Below are positions 35,752-44,262 of a DNA stretch of 56,949 bases, in pieces. Numbering within the stretch: the stretch's first letter is position 1; the number at the start of each line of letters is the position of its first letter. Source of the DNA: an uncultured Pelagibacteraceae bacterium (GTDB taxonomy: Bacteria; Pseudomonadota; Alphaproteobacteria; Pelagibacterales; Pelagibacteraceae); the NCBI GenBank assembly GCA_902557155.1, contig CACDYR010000007.1:1-56949 (forward strand), written 5' to 3'. Made by a program: the position numbers and the translations under genes. The notes beneath the pieces are model-generated. The model did no database searches, was not told the origin of the DNA, and worked only from the letters and a program-made list of their open reading frames with translations.

Positions 35752-37061
35752 TTGAGTTATTCAGTATCACAATTACGTTTATATTCTTATTTCTATTATC
35801 TCTATTCCCACTGAGGGTTAATTTTTTTCAAGAAAAAGGTATTTTTAATAAAAATAATATATTTGATATGCAATTTTTAAACCTAATAATTAATATTAGT
35901 ATATTATTATTTATTTCTTTTACTAATATAAATTTTTCTATTTACTTTATTTCTATTGTAACGATTTCTTTAATTTTAAATTTATTATGGATTAAAGATA
36001 TTTTTAAATTTTTTAAGAATAAAAATTTTATATTTTTTATAATTTCTAATTTAATTATTGCGGTATATTTGATTAGTAATCCAATACTTGCCTGGGATGG
36101 TTTGGAAAATTGGTATTTTAAAGCACAAAATTTTTTTTATAATTACAATTTTTTTGATTTAAAAGGACTGATAGGTAATAATAATTATTATCCTCATCTT
36201 GGCACATTTATCTGGGGAGTTCTTTGGAAAAACTCTTTATTACAATATGAATATTTTGGCAGATTATTTTTTGTGTTCATTTATTTATTATCTATATTTT
36301 CAATATGTGAGTTAGTAAAAAAAAATTACCAATTTAAAATAATTATTTTATCCTTAATTATACTACTTACTTTTGATGAATTTTTATTCCGTGGATATCA
36401 AGAAGTTTTTATATTTTCATTATTTATTTATATTTCTAAGAATTTTTATCTTTATTTAAAAAACAAAAACACTCTTAATTTAATCATAACTTTCCTTTGT
36501 TTAAATTTAATTCCTTGGATAAAACATGAGGGTTTTTTATTTACATTTGTTTTTTGCATTTCTATGCTTTTTATTATTCGAAATCATTTTAAAAAAATAC
36601 AGATAATCTATTTTGTGTTCTTAACTTTTGCTCTATTAATTATTAAAAATTATCTATTTTATAAATATTTAGATTTAAACTTTACTCATGGAGGTGGGGG
36701 CGAGTTTTTTGTTCAAGACAAGTCTATCTTAGAATTTTTGTATACATTTTTAAAAGGAGTCTTGGTTGCTCTGATAAAATATAAAATATGGTTATTATTT
36801 TTTGTTTCGTATTATTTTTTATCTAAAAATAAATTTTTCAATAGTAAAAATATTTTATATTTTAAATTTCTTAAAGTTAATTTTTTTTTATATCTATTTT
36901 TATTAGTAGGAATTTATTACAATTTATTTGTAAATAGTGAAATAGATTTTAATTGGTGGATTGACACCTCATTGGATAGATTAATATTTAGTATATCTGG
37001 GTTATTTATAATTTATATTGTTTTTTTCTTAAATGATTTAAAAAATTATAATTTAAAATAG
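35748..37061 (+). CDS. Polytopic membrane protein, possible GT-C-fold glycosyltransferase
   Basis: A 437-residue protein with about ten to eleven hydrophobic segments and very high Phe/Ile/Leu content. The first large loop contains WDGLENWYFKAQNFF near residue 117, with an acidic residue followed by aromatic residues, and then YPHLGTFIWGVLW. This resembles the catalytic external loop of lipid-sugar-dependent GT-C enzymes (PMT/ArnT-like). The assignment is by architecture only. Such an enzyme would use polyprenyl-phosphate sugars on the periplasmic side. Its 3' end overlaps the convergent glycosyltransferase gene by 16 bases. Confidence 0.5.
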   Translation: MIELFSITITFIFLFLLSLFPLRVNFFQEKGIFNKNNIFDMQFLNLIINISILLFISFTNINFSIYFISIVTISLILNLLWIKDIFKFFKNKNFIFFIISNLIIAVYLISNPILAWDGLENWYFKAQNFFYNYNFFDLKGLIGNNNYYPHLGTFIWGVLWKNSLLQYEYFGRLFFVFIYLLSIFSICELVKKNYQFKIIILSLIILLTFDEFLFRGYQEVFIFSLFIYISKNFYLYLKNKNTLNLIITFLCLNLIPWIKHEGFLFTFVFCISMLFIIRNHFKKIQIIYFVFLTFALLIIKNYLFYKYLDLNFTHGGGGEFFVQDKSILEFLYTFLKGVLVALIKYKIWLLFFVSYYFLSKNKFFNSKNILYFKFLKVNFFLYLFLLVGIYYNLFVNSEIDFNWWIDTSLDRLIFSISGLFIIYIVFFLNDLKNYNLK

Positions 37062-38011
37062 TTAATAAAATTTTTTTTAATACTCGTATGTTTAATTGTA
37101 AATACGAATTTTTTAATTAGCTGCCTCTCAATTTGAGAAAGCAAATTATTGTAATTATTGTAATCTACGTAATAAATTCCTTTTAGATTAAATGATTTAT
37201 AATTTTTTACCTTTTTAAAAAAAATATTAGTATTTGATGAAATACTATCAATTGCAAATAACGAATATAAATTTTCAGAGGATAAAAATGCAAATTTTGT
37301 TTTTTCTAATATTTTTAATAAATTATTTCTTGGTATATAACCTAAATTTCTAATTTTAGAGTTCTCTATTTTTTTACCTACAGTAATTATTTTAAAATTT
37401 GATGAAAGATTATTAGCCAACTTTATCTGAAGATTTGTATCTTTATTTTTATGTTCATTTAAATAGAAAATTAAATCATATTTTTTTTTAATCTTATTTT
37501 TTTTTATTTTTAAATCTTTTAATACATAATTAAAATAATGCTTATCGTTATTAATTTTTTTTTTAAGAAGATCAGTTGAAAATAATAATTTTTTGTGCCT
37601 AATATTTAATATTAAGACACTAATGTAGTTGAACAAATTTAGAATATATTTTCTTAAAATATAATTAATTAATGAGTTTTTGTTATATAAACTTCCACCA
37701 GTTATAGGACCCAATAGAGTGTTAGGTGGAAGAAAAACAAATAACAAAAAATTCCAAAGTGGAAGATAGTTTACATAACAGATTGTTTTATTTTTTTTTG
37801 TAAAAAAGATTTTCCATAGATAAATTACTCCAAAAAGAGGATTGAGAAACCTTTTGATTAAAATATTTTTTTGTTTTGATGGTTTATTTATATTAAATTT
37901 TAATTTTTGATTGAATAATTTTAAGTCATTTATAAATTTGTTTGCTAAAATTCCTTCTCCTGTGGTTTTACTCAAATCACAGCACCAAATGAAAATTTGC
38001 TTTTTAATCAT
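37046..38011 (-). CDS. Probable glycosyltransferase (GT-B fold, GT4-like)
   Basis: A 321-residue protein with an N-terminal SKTTGEGILANKFINDL motif (residues about 14-30) resembling the acceptor-side loop of GT4 enzymes. Several hydrophobic stretches follow around 85-105 and 110-135. The C-terminal half has Rossmann-like pieces (KIITVGKKI, LGYIPRNNLLKILEKTKFAFLSSENLYSLFAIDSISS), where the ...E..Y.L...D... arrangement corresponds to the GT4 donor-binding region. Role inferred: a sugar transfer in surface glycan assembly. It overlaps the next upstream gene (O-antigen ligase-like) by 8 bases. Confidence 0.6.
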   Translation of the reverse strand: MIKKQIFIWCCDLSKTTGEGILANKFINDLKLFNQKLKFNINKPSKQKNILIKRFLNPLFGVIYLWKIFFTKKNKTICYVNYLPLWNFLLFVFLPPNTLLGPITGGSLYNKNSLINYILRKYILNLFNYISVLILNIRHKKLLFSTDLLKKKINNDKHYFNYVLKDLKIKKNKIKKKYDLIFYLNEHKNKDTNLQIKLANNLSSNFKIITVGKKIENSKIRNLGYIPRNNLLKILEKTKFAFLSSENLYSLFAIDSISSNTNIFFKKVKNYKSFNLKGIYYVDYNNYNNLLSQIERQLIKKFVFTIKHTSIKKNFINYFKL

Positions 38012-39491
38012 TAATTTTTCTTAAATTTTTTTCCAAAACCGAGTATGCTGAAAGTATTAAAATTAGATCAATACCAAATACGCCATAAGAGTTTTCAATT
38101 AGACCTCTGAACATTAAAAATAAAATTATAAAAATAGAGCTAATTAAAATATAGTTATTATTCAAATTAAACTTATTAATTTTTATTATTTTCCATATTT
38201 TAAAAATTAAAATTAAATTTATAGTTATAAAAAGACCAAAACTAATAAAACCTCCACAAATTAAAGAATAAATAAAAGCGTTTGAAGCATGAGCGCCAAA
38301 TGGCCCTAAAGTCGATTTAGCTAAGTCGTTCGTTAATTTTTCTAATCGCATTAATTCTCTGTCAGATTGTGGTCCTAATCCTGTAAAAAACCTCGTATTT
38401 TCTGTAAAAATAATTTTTTGTGGTTCAAACTTTTTTGATTTAACTTTTTCTTTCATTCTTAAGTTTAATTCACCATAAAAAAAAATTTGTAATAAATAAT
38501 TCCATGCATCCAATCTATTATTTGAGAAGTCACTTATACTAAATTTTTCAGGCTTATTTGCCTCTATTTCTTTTAGTACAAGATCGTTTCTTAGGAAATT
38601 AACTCTATCTTCGTCTTCAAAAAAAGGTTCTGTTTTAATTTCATATTTTTCAATAAAGTAATTTTTTGATATAGGGTAAGCAAGAAATATAAAAACAGGT
38701 AAGATTATAGCAAATATAGGAAATTTTATTCTATCTCTGTATCCATCAAACTGTAAGAATGAATATATAAAAATCAATGAAATAGGTAAAAATATAATCG
38801 TTGTTCTTGATTGCAAAAGTAAAATTATTGCAATTGTAAAACTAATTATAAGAAGAATTATATAATTTATTTTGTTTTTGAATATTTTTGAAAAATACAA
38901 ACAAGACAGAAAAAAAAATAATATTAGTGCCATTCTGGATATACCAGATGATCTTGGAAAACTTTCTCCTGCTAACTCTAACCCAAATGCTTCACTGTGA
39001 TACAAAAGATTATATGACAAAAAATTTTCCTTTAATGCAATAAAAGAAAATATTAAAAAAATTATAAAAACAAATAAAATATTTGATATAAAAATTATAT
39101 TTACTAAATCTGTATTTTCTCTATTTAGTATGTTGTGATAAAATATAATTAGTGAGAATAAACAAATTATCCAGTAGTGCTCATTATAATTTTTAGAAAA
39201 ATAAATTAAACCAAACAGCTGAATAATTCCGTACAAAAAAAAGCATAAAAAAATTAAGTCAGATTTAAAATCTAATTTTTTAAAAAATTTATTAAAATTA
39301 AAAATAAAATATAAAAGTATAAAATAAGGTAAAATAGCTCTTATTAGGTTAAAGAAATAACTTAAATTATATTCAGATATTTGATTAAAATTTAAATACT
39401 TAGATCCCGTGTTAATCGATACCCAAAATAGTCCTAACAAAAATACAAATGAGTAATTTTTTTTAATTTTTTGAATAATTTTATTAAACAT
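38004..39491 (-). CDS. O-antigen ligase/polymerase-like membrane protein (first of two)
   Basis: A 495-residue polytopic protein with about twelve hydrophobic segments and one large hydrophilic loop (about residues 280-400), the layout of Wzy/WaaL proteins. At the end of the loop, GAHASNAFIYSLICGGFISFGLF resembles the Wzy_C/WaaL motif, in which a His is followed by the last helices. The segment FTGLGPQSDRELMRLEK precedes it. It could be the polymerase or the lipid A-core ligase. Its partner gene upstream on the other strand starts 28 bases away, giving a short divergent promoter region. Confidence 0.62.
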   Translation of the reverse strand: MFNKIIQKIKKNYSFVFLLGLFWVSINTGSKYLNFNQISEYNLSYFFNLIRAILPYFILLYFIFNFNKFFKKLDFKSDLIFLCFFLYGIIQLFGLIYFSKNYNEHYWIICLFSLIIFYHNILNRENTDLVNIIFISNILFVFIIFLIFSFIALKENFLSYNLLYHSEAFGLELAGESFPRSSGISRMALILFFFLSCLYFSKIFKNKINYIILLIISFTIAIILLLQSRTTIIFLPISLIFIYSFLQFDGYRDRIKFPIFAIILPVFIFLAYPISKNYFIEKYEIKTEPFFEDEDRVNFLRNDLVLKEIEANKPEKFSISDFSNNRLDAWNYLLQIFFYGELNLRMKEKVKSKKFEPQKIIFTENTRFFTGLGPQSDRELMRLEKLTNDLAKSTLGPFGAHASNAFIYSLICGGFISFGLFITINLILIFKIWKIIKINKFNLNNNYILISSIFIILFLMFRGLIENSYGVFGIDLILILSAYSVLEKNLRKIND

Positions 39492-39519
39492 ACTTATAAT
39501 TTATACTATAAAGATAGGA

Positions 39520-40488
39520 ATGAAAAAAAAAATACTAATCACAGGTGGTGGTGGTTTTATTGGTGGACATCTTGCAAATTTTTATCAAAAAAAGGGCTAT
39601 CAAATTGTATCAGTTGATGTAAAAAATAAAAAAGCCTGGTTTCAAATAAACTCAAGTAATAAAAATATTCATGCAGATTGTCGAGATCCTCTTGTATGTG
39701 ATAGGATAGTTAAGGGTGTAGATTATATATTTAATTTAGCTTGTGACATGGGTGGAATGGGATTTATTGAAAATAATAAAGCTTTATGTATGCTCTCATC
39801 TGTAATTAATATCAATCTCCTGCAATCAGCGAAAAAATATAAAGTAAAAAAATTTTTCTATTCTTCATCAGCTTGTGTATATCCTTCATACAGACAAAAG
39901 GATTATATAAAACCTCAGTTAAAAGAGTCTGATGCATATCCTGCTGATCCAGAAGATGGATATGGTTGGGAGAAATTGTTCAATGAAAGAATGTGTAGAC
40001 ATTTTTACGAGGATTTTGGATTGGAAACAAGGATAGCCAGATACCACAATGTTTATGGTGAGCATGGAAGCTGGAAAGATGGAAGGGAAAAAGCACCCGC
40101 AGCACTAGCAAGAAAATTTGCAGAATCTATTCATAAAAAAAAAAACCAAATAGAAATTTGGGGAAATGGAAAACAAATTAGAAGTTTTTTATATATTGAT
40201 GATTGCATTAGAGGTACAAATTTACTGTTCAAGAGCAACTATAGGTATCCAATAAACATCGGAAATAATAAACACGTAACAATTAATGAGTTAGTGGCTA
40301 TACTTGAAAAAATTACAGGTCATAAGGTTAAAAAAAATTATGATAGGTCAAAACCAAAAGGAGTCAATTCAAGATCAAGTGATAACACGCTTGTTAAAAA
40401 AGTGTTAAATTGGTCACCAAAAATATCTACTGAAGAGGGTATGGCTAGATTATTTGAATATGTTAATTCTGAGTATCATAAAAAATAA
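39520..40488 (+). CDS. GDP-mannose 3,5-epimerase-like NAD-dependent epimerase
   Basis: Extended SDR-family enzyme of 322 residues. The NAD-binding loop is GGGGFIGG (9-16). The blocks ACDMGGMGFIENN, SSACVYP (C119), YGWEK (Y148, K152), RYHNVYGEHGSWKDGREKAPAA (K191) and the GNGKQIRSFLYIDDC stretch closely follow plant GDP-mannose 3,5-epimerase, whose catalytic Cys and Lys correspond to C119 and K191. The reaction would give GDP-L-galactose (or L-gulose) from GDP-mannose. It is the only nucleotide-sugar enzyme seen in the island. A short AGG sits just before ATG 39520, and the next gene follows 3 bases after the stop. Confidence 0.82.
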   Translation: MKKKILITGGGGFIGGHLANFYQKKGYQIVSVDVKNKKAWFQINSSNKNIHADCRDPLVCDRIVKGVDYIFNLACDMGGMGFIENNKALCMLSSVININLLQSAKKYKVKKFFYSSSACVYPSYRQKDYIKPQLKESDAYPADPEDGYGWEKLFNERMCRHFYEDFGLETRIARYHNVYGEHGSWKDGREKAPAALARKFAESIHKKKNQIEIWGNGKQIRSFLYIDDCIRGTNLLFKSNYRYPINIGNNKHVTINELVAILEKITGHKVKKNYDRSKPKGVNSRSSDNTLVKKVLNWSPKISTEEGMARLFEYVNSEYHKK

Positions 40489-40491
40489 TAA

Positions 40492-41943
40492 ATGGAGAAT
40501 ACAAAAAGAGAATTAATTTCAGTTGTAATCCCATTTTACAATGAAGCAAATTATTTTGATAGCTGCATAAATTCAGTATTATCTCAAACTTATTCAAAGA
40601 TTGAAATTTTAATAATAAACGATGGTAGTGAAAAAATTTATGTTGAAAAATTAAATAAAATCCAAAGTAAGCATCCAGATAAAATTAAAATATTTAATCA
40701 AGAAAATCAAGGTGTTAGTGCTGCAAGGAATTTAGGAATTAAAAATTCAAATGGAGAATATATTGCCTTTTTAGATTCAGACGATTTGTGGTTACCACAT
40801 AAATTAGAACATCAAATTAATTTAATTAAAAAATATAAAATTGATTTTATACATGGATCTTATTCAATTATAAATGAGCATAATAGTTTTATTGGAAAAT
40901 TTATTTCTAAAACTCTTAATTATAATCAGTTAATTAAATCTTGTGATATTGGGACATCTACAGTGATGGTTAAATCAGATTTAATTAAAAAACATTTATT
41001 TAAAAAAATTTCCACTAAAGAAGACTATGTTTGTTGGCTTAGCATCATAAAAGATACAAAAACACTTGTTGGAGACTATAAAGAAGTTTCAATATATAGA
41101 GATAGGAAGTCATCTTTATCATCTGGAATAATATTAAAGTTTATGAATGCATTTAAAGTTTATAACAGATATGAAAAAAAAAATATAATATCTTCAGTAC
41201 TATTCACATTAAATCTATCAATATTCTGGATATTAAAGACATACAAAATATCATTTGTAAATCCGGGAGATGTAAATTTTAGATATATAACTCGTATTGA
41301 TAATTTAAAATTTAAAGAATCTTTTATTTTATCAGCTTTAAATATGGCATCACTATCAAGTATTAATTTATTTTATTTAGATCATAGCAAGTTTATTTTC
41401 TGGATAGATGGATATTGTGCAAAGTTTATTATAAATTTTTTTAACAAATTACCAGGTAGAAAAGTTATTAATGATTTAAAATTAAATGAAAATATTAAAA
41501 AAATATATTTATGTGGGAAAGAAAGTGAAGCACAATTAAATTATTTAAAAAAAAAATTTAATAGTGACATTAATTTTATAAAAATCCCATTTTTTAAAAC
41601 ACTGACTGAAATAACAAGATTCAAAAAAATTGACATAGATCATGACTCGTTAGTCATCATGAATATCGCCACTCCAAAGCAAGAAATGTTGGCAATCAAG
41701 ATATTGGAAGAAAATCCTAATAAAAAAATATTTATTATGTGCTTGGGGGGAGGAATGTCGATGGTTTCTGGTGAAGAAAAAATTGTCCCGGAAAGTATTG
41801 AAAATATGAATTTAGAATGGATATGGAGATTAAGAACTAACACATGGTTTAGATTAAACAGATTATTTGTTACAGGATATGGTTTTTTTTTAAAATTATT
41901 TTTAAAATATTTTAATAAAACAAAATTTAATAAAATAGATTAA
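40492..41943 (+). CDS. Bifunctional glycosyltransferase: GT2 domain fused to WecG/TagA (GT26) domain
   Basis: A 483-residue protein with two transferase domains. The N-terminal GT2 domain (about 1-210) has SVVIPFYNEANYF, the NDGS loop, GVSAARNLGIKNSNGEYIAFLDSDDLW and a C-terminal acidic motif. The C-terminal region matches the WecG/TagA/CpsF family: WIDGYCAK (D306), KLPGRKVINDL, IYLCGKESEAQLNYL, NIATPKQE (P395-E398), CLGGGMSMVSGEEKIVPE and the closing NLEWIWRLRTNTWFRLNRL (E442 onward). GT26 enzymes transfer ManNAcA-type sugars onto lipid-linked GlcNAc. The fusion suggests two consecutive steps of one repeat unit. It converges on the next gene with a shared TTAA stop. Confidence 0.8.
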   Translation: MENTKRELISVVIPFYNEANYFDSCINSVLSQTYSKIEILIINDGSEKIYVEKLNKIQSKHPDKIKIFNQENQGVSAARNLGIKNSNGEYIAFLDSDDLWLPHKLEHQINLIKKYKIDFIHGSYSIINEHNSFIGKFISKTLNYNQLIKSCDIGTSTVMVKSDLIKKHLFKKISTKEDYVCWLSIIKDTKTLVGDYKEVSIYRDRKSSLSSGIILKFMNAFKVYNRYEKKNIISSVLFTLNLSIFWILKTYKISFVNPGDVNFRYITRIDNLKFKESFILSALNMASLSSINLFYLDHSKFIFWIDGYCAKFIINFFNKLPGRKVINDLKLNENIKKIYLCGKESEAQLNYLKKKFNSDINFIKIPFFKTLTEITRFKKIDIDHDSLVIMNIATPKQEMLAIKILEENPNKKIFIMCLGGGMSMVSGEEKIVPESIENMNLEWIWRLRTNTWFRLNRLFVTGYGFFLKLFLKYFNKTKFNKID

Positions 41944-43013
41944 ATTTTTTTTACAAAATTTTTAGTAATATTTTTAAAAGAATATTTATTACTATAAAAC
42001 TTGCTATTTATCTTGTTTATTTTTTTTGAGTAAATGTTTTTTAAAATTAGCTTTGCAAATTCCTTATGATCATTAGCAATAAATATTTTATTAAACTTGT
42101 TTTTTATATCTAAACCTAAAGTAGCTTTTTTACTTGCAATTATTGTTTTGCCAAACACAAGTGCAGAAATCATTTTAACTTGAGAGCCAAAAGCAGTTTT
42201 CATTGGATTAACAAATAATGAAGCGCCTTTTAAATAGCTATAAAATTTTATTTTAGATACAAAACCAATATTAATTAAATTTTTTTGTTTATAAGGTATT
42301 TTTTTATTTCCGGATACAACAAGTTTAATTTTTGAATTTTTTTTACTTACTAATGGCATAATTTTATTTATTAAAATATCAAGAGCTTCATTGTTTGGCA
42401 TGTATTCTATTGAGCCACAAAAAAATATGTAATTAAATTTAAATTCCTTTTTCTTTATTTTCCTTATGTTTGGAATATTTATTCCATTAGTTAATAATTC
42501 TGATTTTATATTGTAAATTTCTTTTATTTTTTTTTTATCGCTATTAGAAACACAAGTAAAAATATCAAATGTTTTAGCAATATAATTTTCAAAATATCTA
42601 GTTAAGATAGATATAAAATAATTATTTTTTTGTTTTCTCAATAAATACTCAATATTATGTGAATGATAAATAAATTTAGAATTTTTTAATTTTCTTTTTA
42701 AAATAAAATAAAATAGAAAAGTATAACCAACCCAGCTAGCACCCTCAATTATAATTACCGGATTTTTTTTATTTTTAAAATACTGTTTAGTCAATTTTGC
42801 CATTTCAAAAATTTTAAAGATCTTTTCAAATTTTGATCTTGCTATAATTGTTTTAATTTTTTTTTCTTTTTGTTTTATATTTGAAAGCTGAATTAATTTT
42901 TTATTTTTGGAGGGTATATTTTTAAAAAAATTGTATGAAATATCAGATGCTCCAGAATATGGGTTTGTGACGCGAAAAAAATTAATTAATAAGAAATTAT
43001 ATTTTTTTTTCAT
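41940..43013 (-). CDS. Glycosyltransferase family 4-like protein
   Basis: GT-B-fold enzyme of 357 residues. The N-terminal domain starts with NFFRVTNPYSGASDISYNFFKNI and contains IIIEGASWVGY and FIYHSHNIEYLLRKQ, with a hydrophobic patch around 100-112. The linker SNSDKKKIKEIYNI...LLTNGINIP is the usual position after which the donor domain starts. The donor domain has FFCGSIEYMPNNEALDILI and the SLFVNPMKTAFGSQVKMISALVFGKTIIASKKATLGL segment typical of GT4. It probably adds a sugar to a surface glycan. The start overlaps the end of the upstream O-antigen-ligase-like gene by 17 bases. Confidence 0.75.
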   Translation of the reverse strand: MKKKYNFLLINFFRVTNPYSGASDISYNFFKNIPSKNKKLIQLSNIKQKEKKIKTIIARSKFEKIFKIFEMAKLTKQYFKNKKNPVIIIEGASWVGYTFLFYFILKRKLKNSKFIYHSHNIEYLLRKQKNNYFISILTRYFENYIAKTFDIFTCVSNSDKKKIKEIYNIKSELLTNGINIPNIRKIKKKEFKFNYIFFCGSIEYMPNNEALDILINKIMPLVSKKNSKIKLVVSGNKKIPYKQKNLINIGFVSKIKFYSYLKGASLFVNPMKTAFGSQVKMISALVFGKTIIASKKATLGLDIKNKFNKIFIANDHKEFAKLILKNIYSKKINKINSKFYSNKYSFKNITKNFVKKI

Positions 43014-44229
43014 TTAAAAATAATAAGAATCCAATTGGTAAATAAATAATAATATTTAACCAGTTATTAAAAAAATCTCCAGATGGAATTGGCAATAAAT
43101 TCAAAAAAATAATTATATAAATATAATTTTTCAATTCTTCTTCCAAATTATTGTGTTTTTTAAAAAAGAAAATTTTGATTGATTTAATAAATAAAACTAT
43201 AAAAGTCGAAAAAAATAATAAGTAAGAAAATATTCCAAGTTCTGCTAAAACTTGACCATGAAAATTATGAGGGTGCCATCCGTTTGCAACAAATAATTTA
43301 TAATTTTTTGCTCCTATACCTAAAAATATATTTTCTTTAAAAATATTAATAATATTTATCATCTGATCCTGGTGAAATTTTGAGAAAAAAAATATACCTT
43401 CATCATAACCACCTACAATTGATCCACTCTCAGTATAACCTGGTGATAAAATCCCAATAGAATAAAATACACTGTAAATTTTTTGGAGTAAATTTGGACT
43501 GCTGTAAAAAACTATAAATATAAAAATAGCACCTATTACAAAAAAGAATTTTTTTGATTTAATCAAAAAATTTGACTTAAATAATATAAAAATAAATAAG
43601 CTAGCCGCAAAAAAAATTGAAACTCTTTCTGTTGTCAGAATTATTAAAACTACAAACAAAAGAATAATTATAGAATTTAAGTATGGTAATCTCCATTTGA
43701 ATTTATTCTCAATTATTAAAATTGAAATAAAAAAAATTGGCGCAAGTCTAGATAAGAAACTTCCAAGCTTTTTCTCTTCTCCAAAGAAACTTGTGACATA
43801 GTGCAGATCGGTTTGATATTTTTGAAGTTCAATTAAAAAAAAATTTTTACCAAAAAAATACTGAACATATCCGTCAATGATTATAAATATAAAAGTATAA
43901 AAAAAAACTAAACTAAAATTTAATTTAAAGTTTTTGAAATTAATCAATACATAATATAAAAAAATTGAAAACACTCCATATCGTATATATCCAATACTAT
44001 ATTTAAAAGATTTGTAGTATTCCGAAAATAACGAACTTAAGTTTATTAATATGAAAAAAATAATAAATATTTTAAAGAAATAATTGTCGTAATATTTAAA
44101 TAATTTTAACCTAAAAGTATCTATTAGAAAAAGCAATGAACATAAAATCACAATTAGATCAGGTAAGAATGGACCAGAAACTAATGCTAAAGGTAATAAA
44201 TAAATTAATTTATGATAATATAAAATCAT
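42997..44229 (-). CDS. O-antigen ligase/polymerase-like membrane protein (second of two)
   Basis: A 410-residue polytopic protein with about eleven hydrophobic segments and a hydrophilic periplasmic loop (about 250-320). The loop ends in NGWHPHNFHGQVLAELGIFSYLLFF, a good match to the WaaL/Wzy_C signature (H-P-H-N ... E-x-G). It is the stronger ligase candidate of the two such proteins in this island. It diverges from the + strand membrane-protein gene at 44263 with a 33-base gap and overlaps the downstream GT4 gene, so ligase and transferase are co-transcribed. Confidence 0.72.
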   Translation of the reverse strand: MILYYHKLIYLLPLALVSGPFLPDLIVILCSLLFLIDTFRLKLFKYYDNYFFKIFIIFFILINLSSLFSEYYKSFKYSIGYIRYGVFSIFLYYVLINFKNFKLNFSLVFFYTFIFIIIDGYVQYFFGKNFFLIELQKYQTDLHYVTSFFGEEKKLGSFLSRLAPIFFISILIIENKFKWRLPYLNSIIILLFVVLIILTTERVSIFFAASLFIFILFKSNFLIKSKKFFFVIGAIFIFIVFYSSPNLLQKIYSVFYSIGILSPGYTESGSIVGGYDEGIFFFSKFHQDQMINIINIFKENIFLGIGAKNYKLFVANGWHPHNFHGQVLAELGIFSYLLFFSTFIVLFIKSIKIFFFKKHNNLEEELKNYIYIIIFLNLLPIPSGDFFNNWLNIIIYLPIGFLLFLNEKKI

Positions 44230-44262
44230 TTAGAGTTTATTTTAAAAGTTAATTAATGCATC

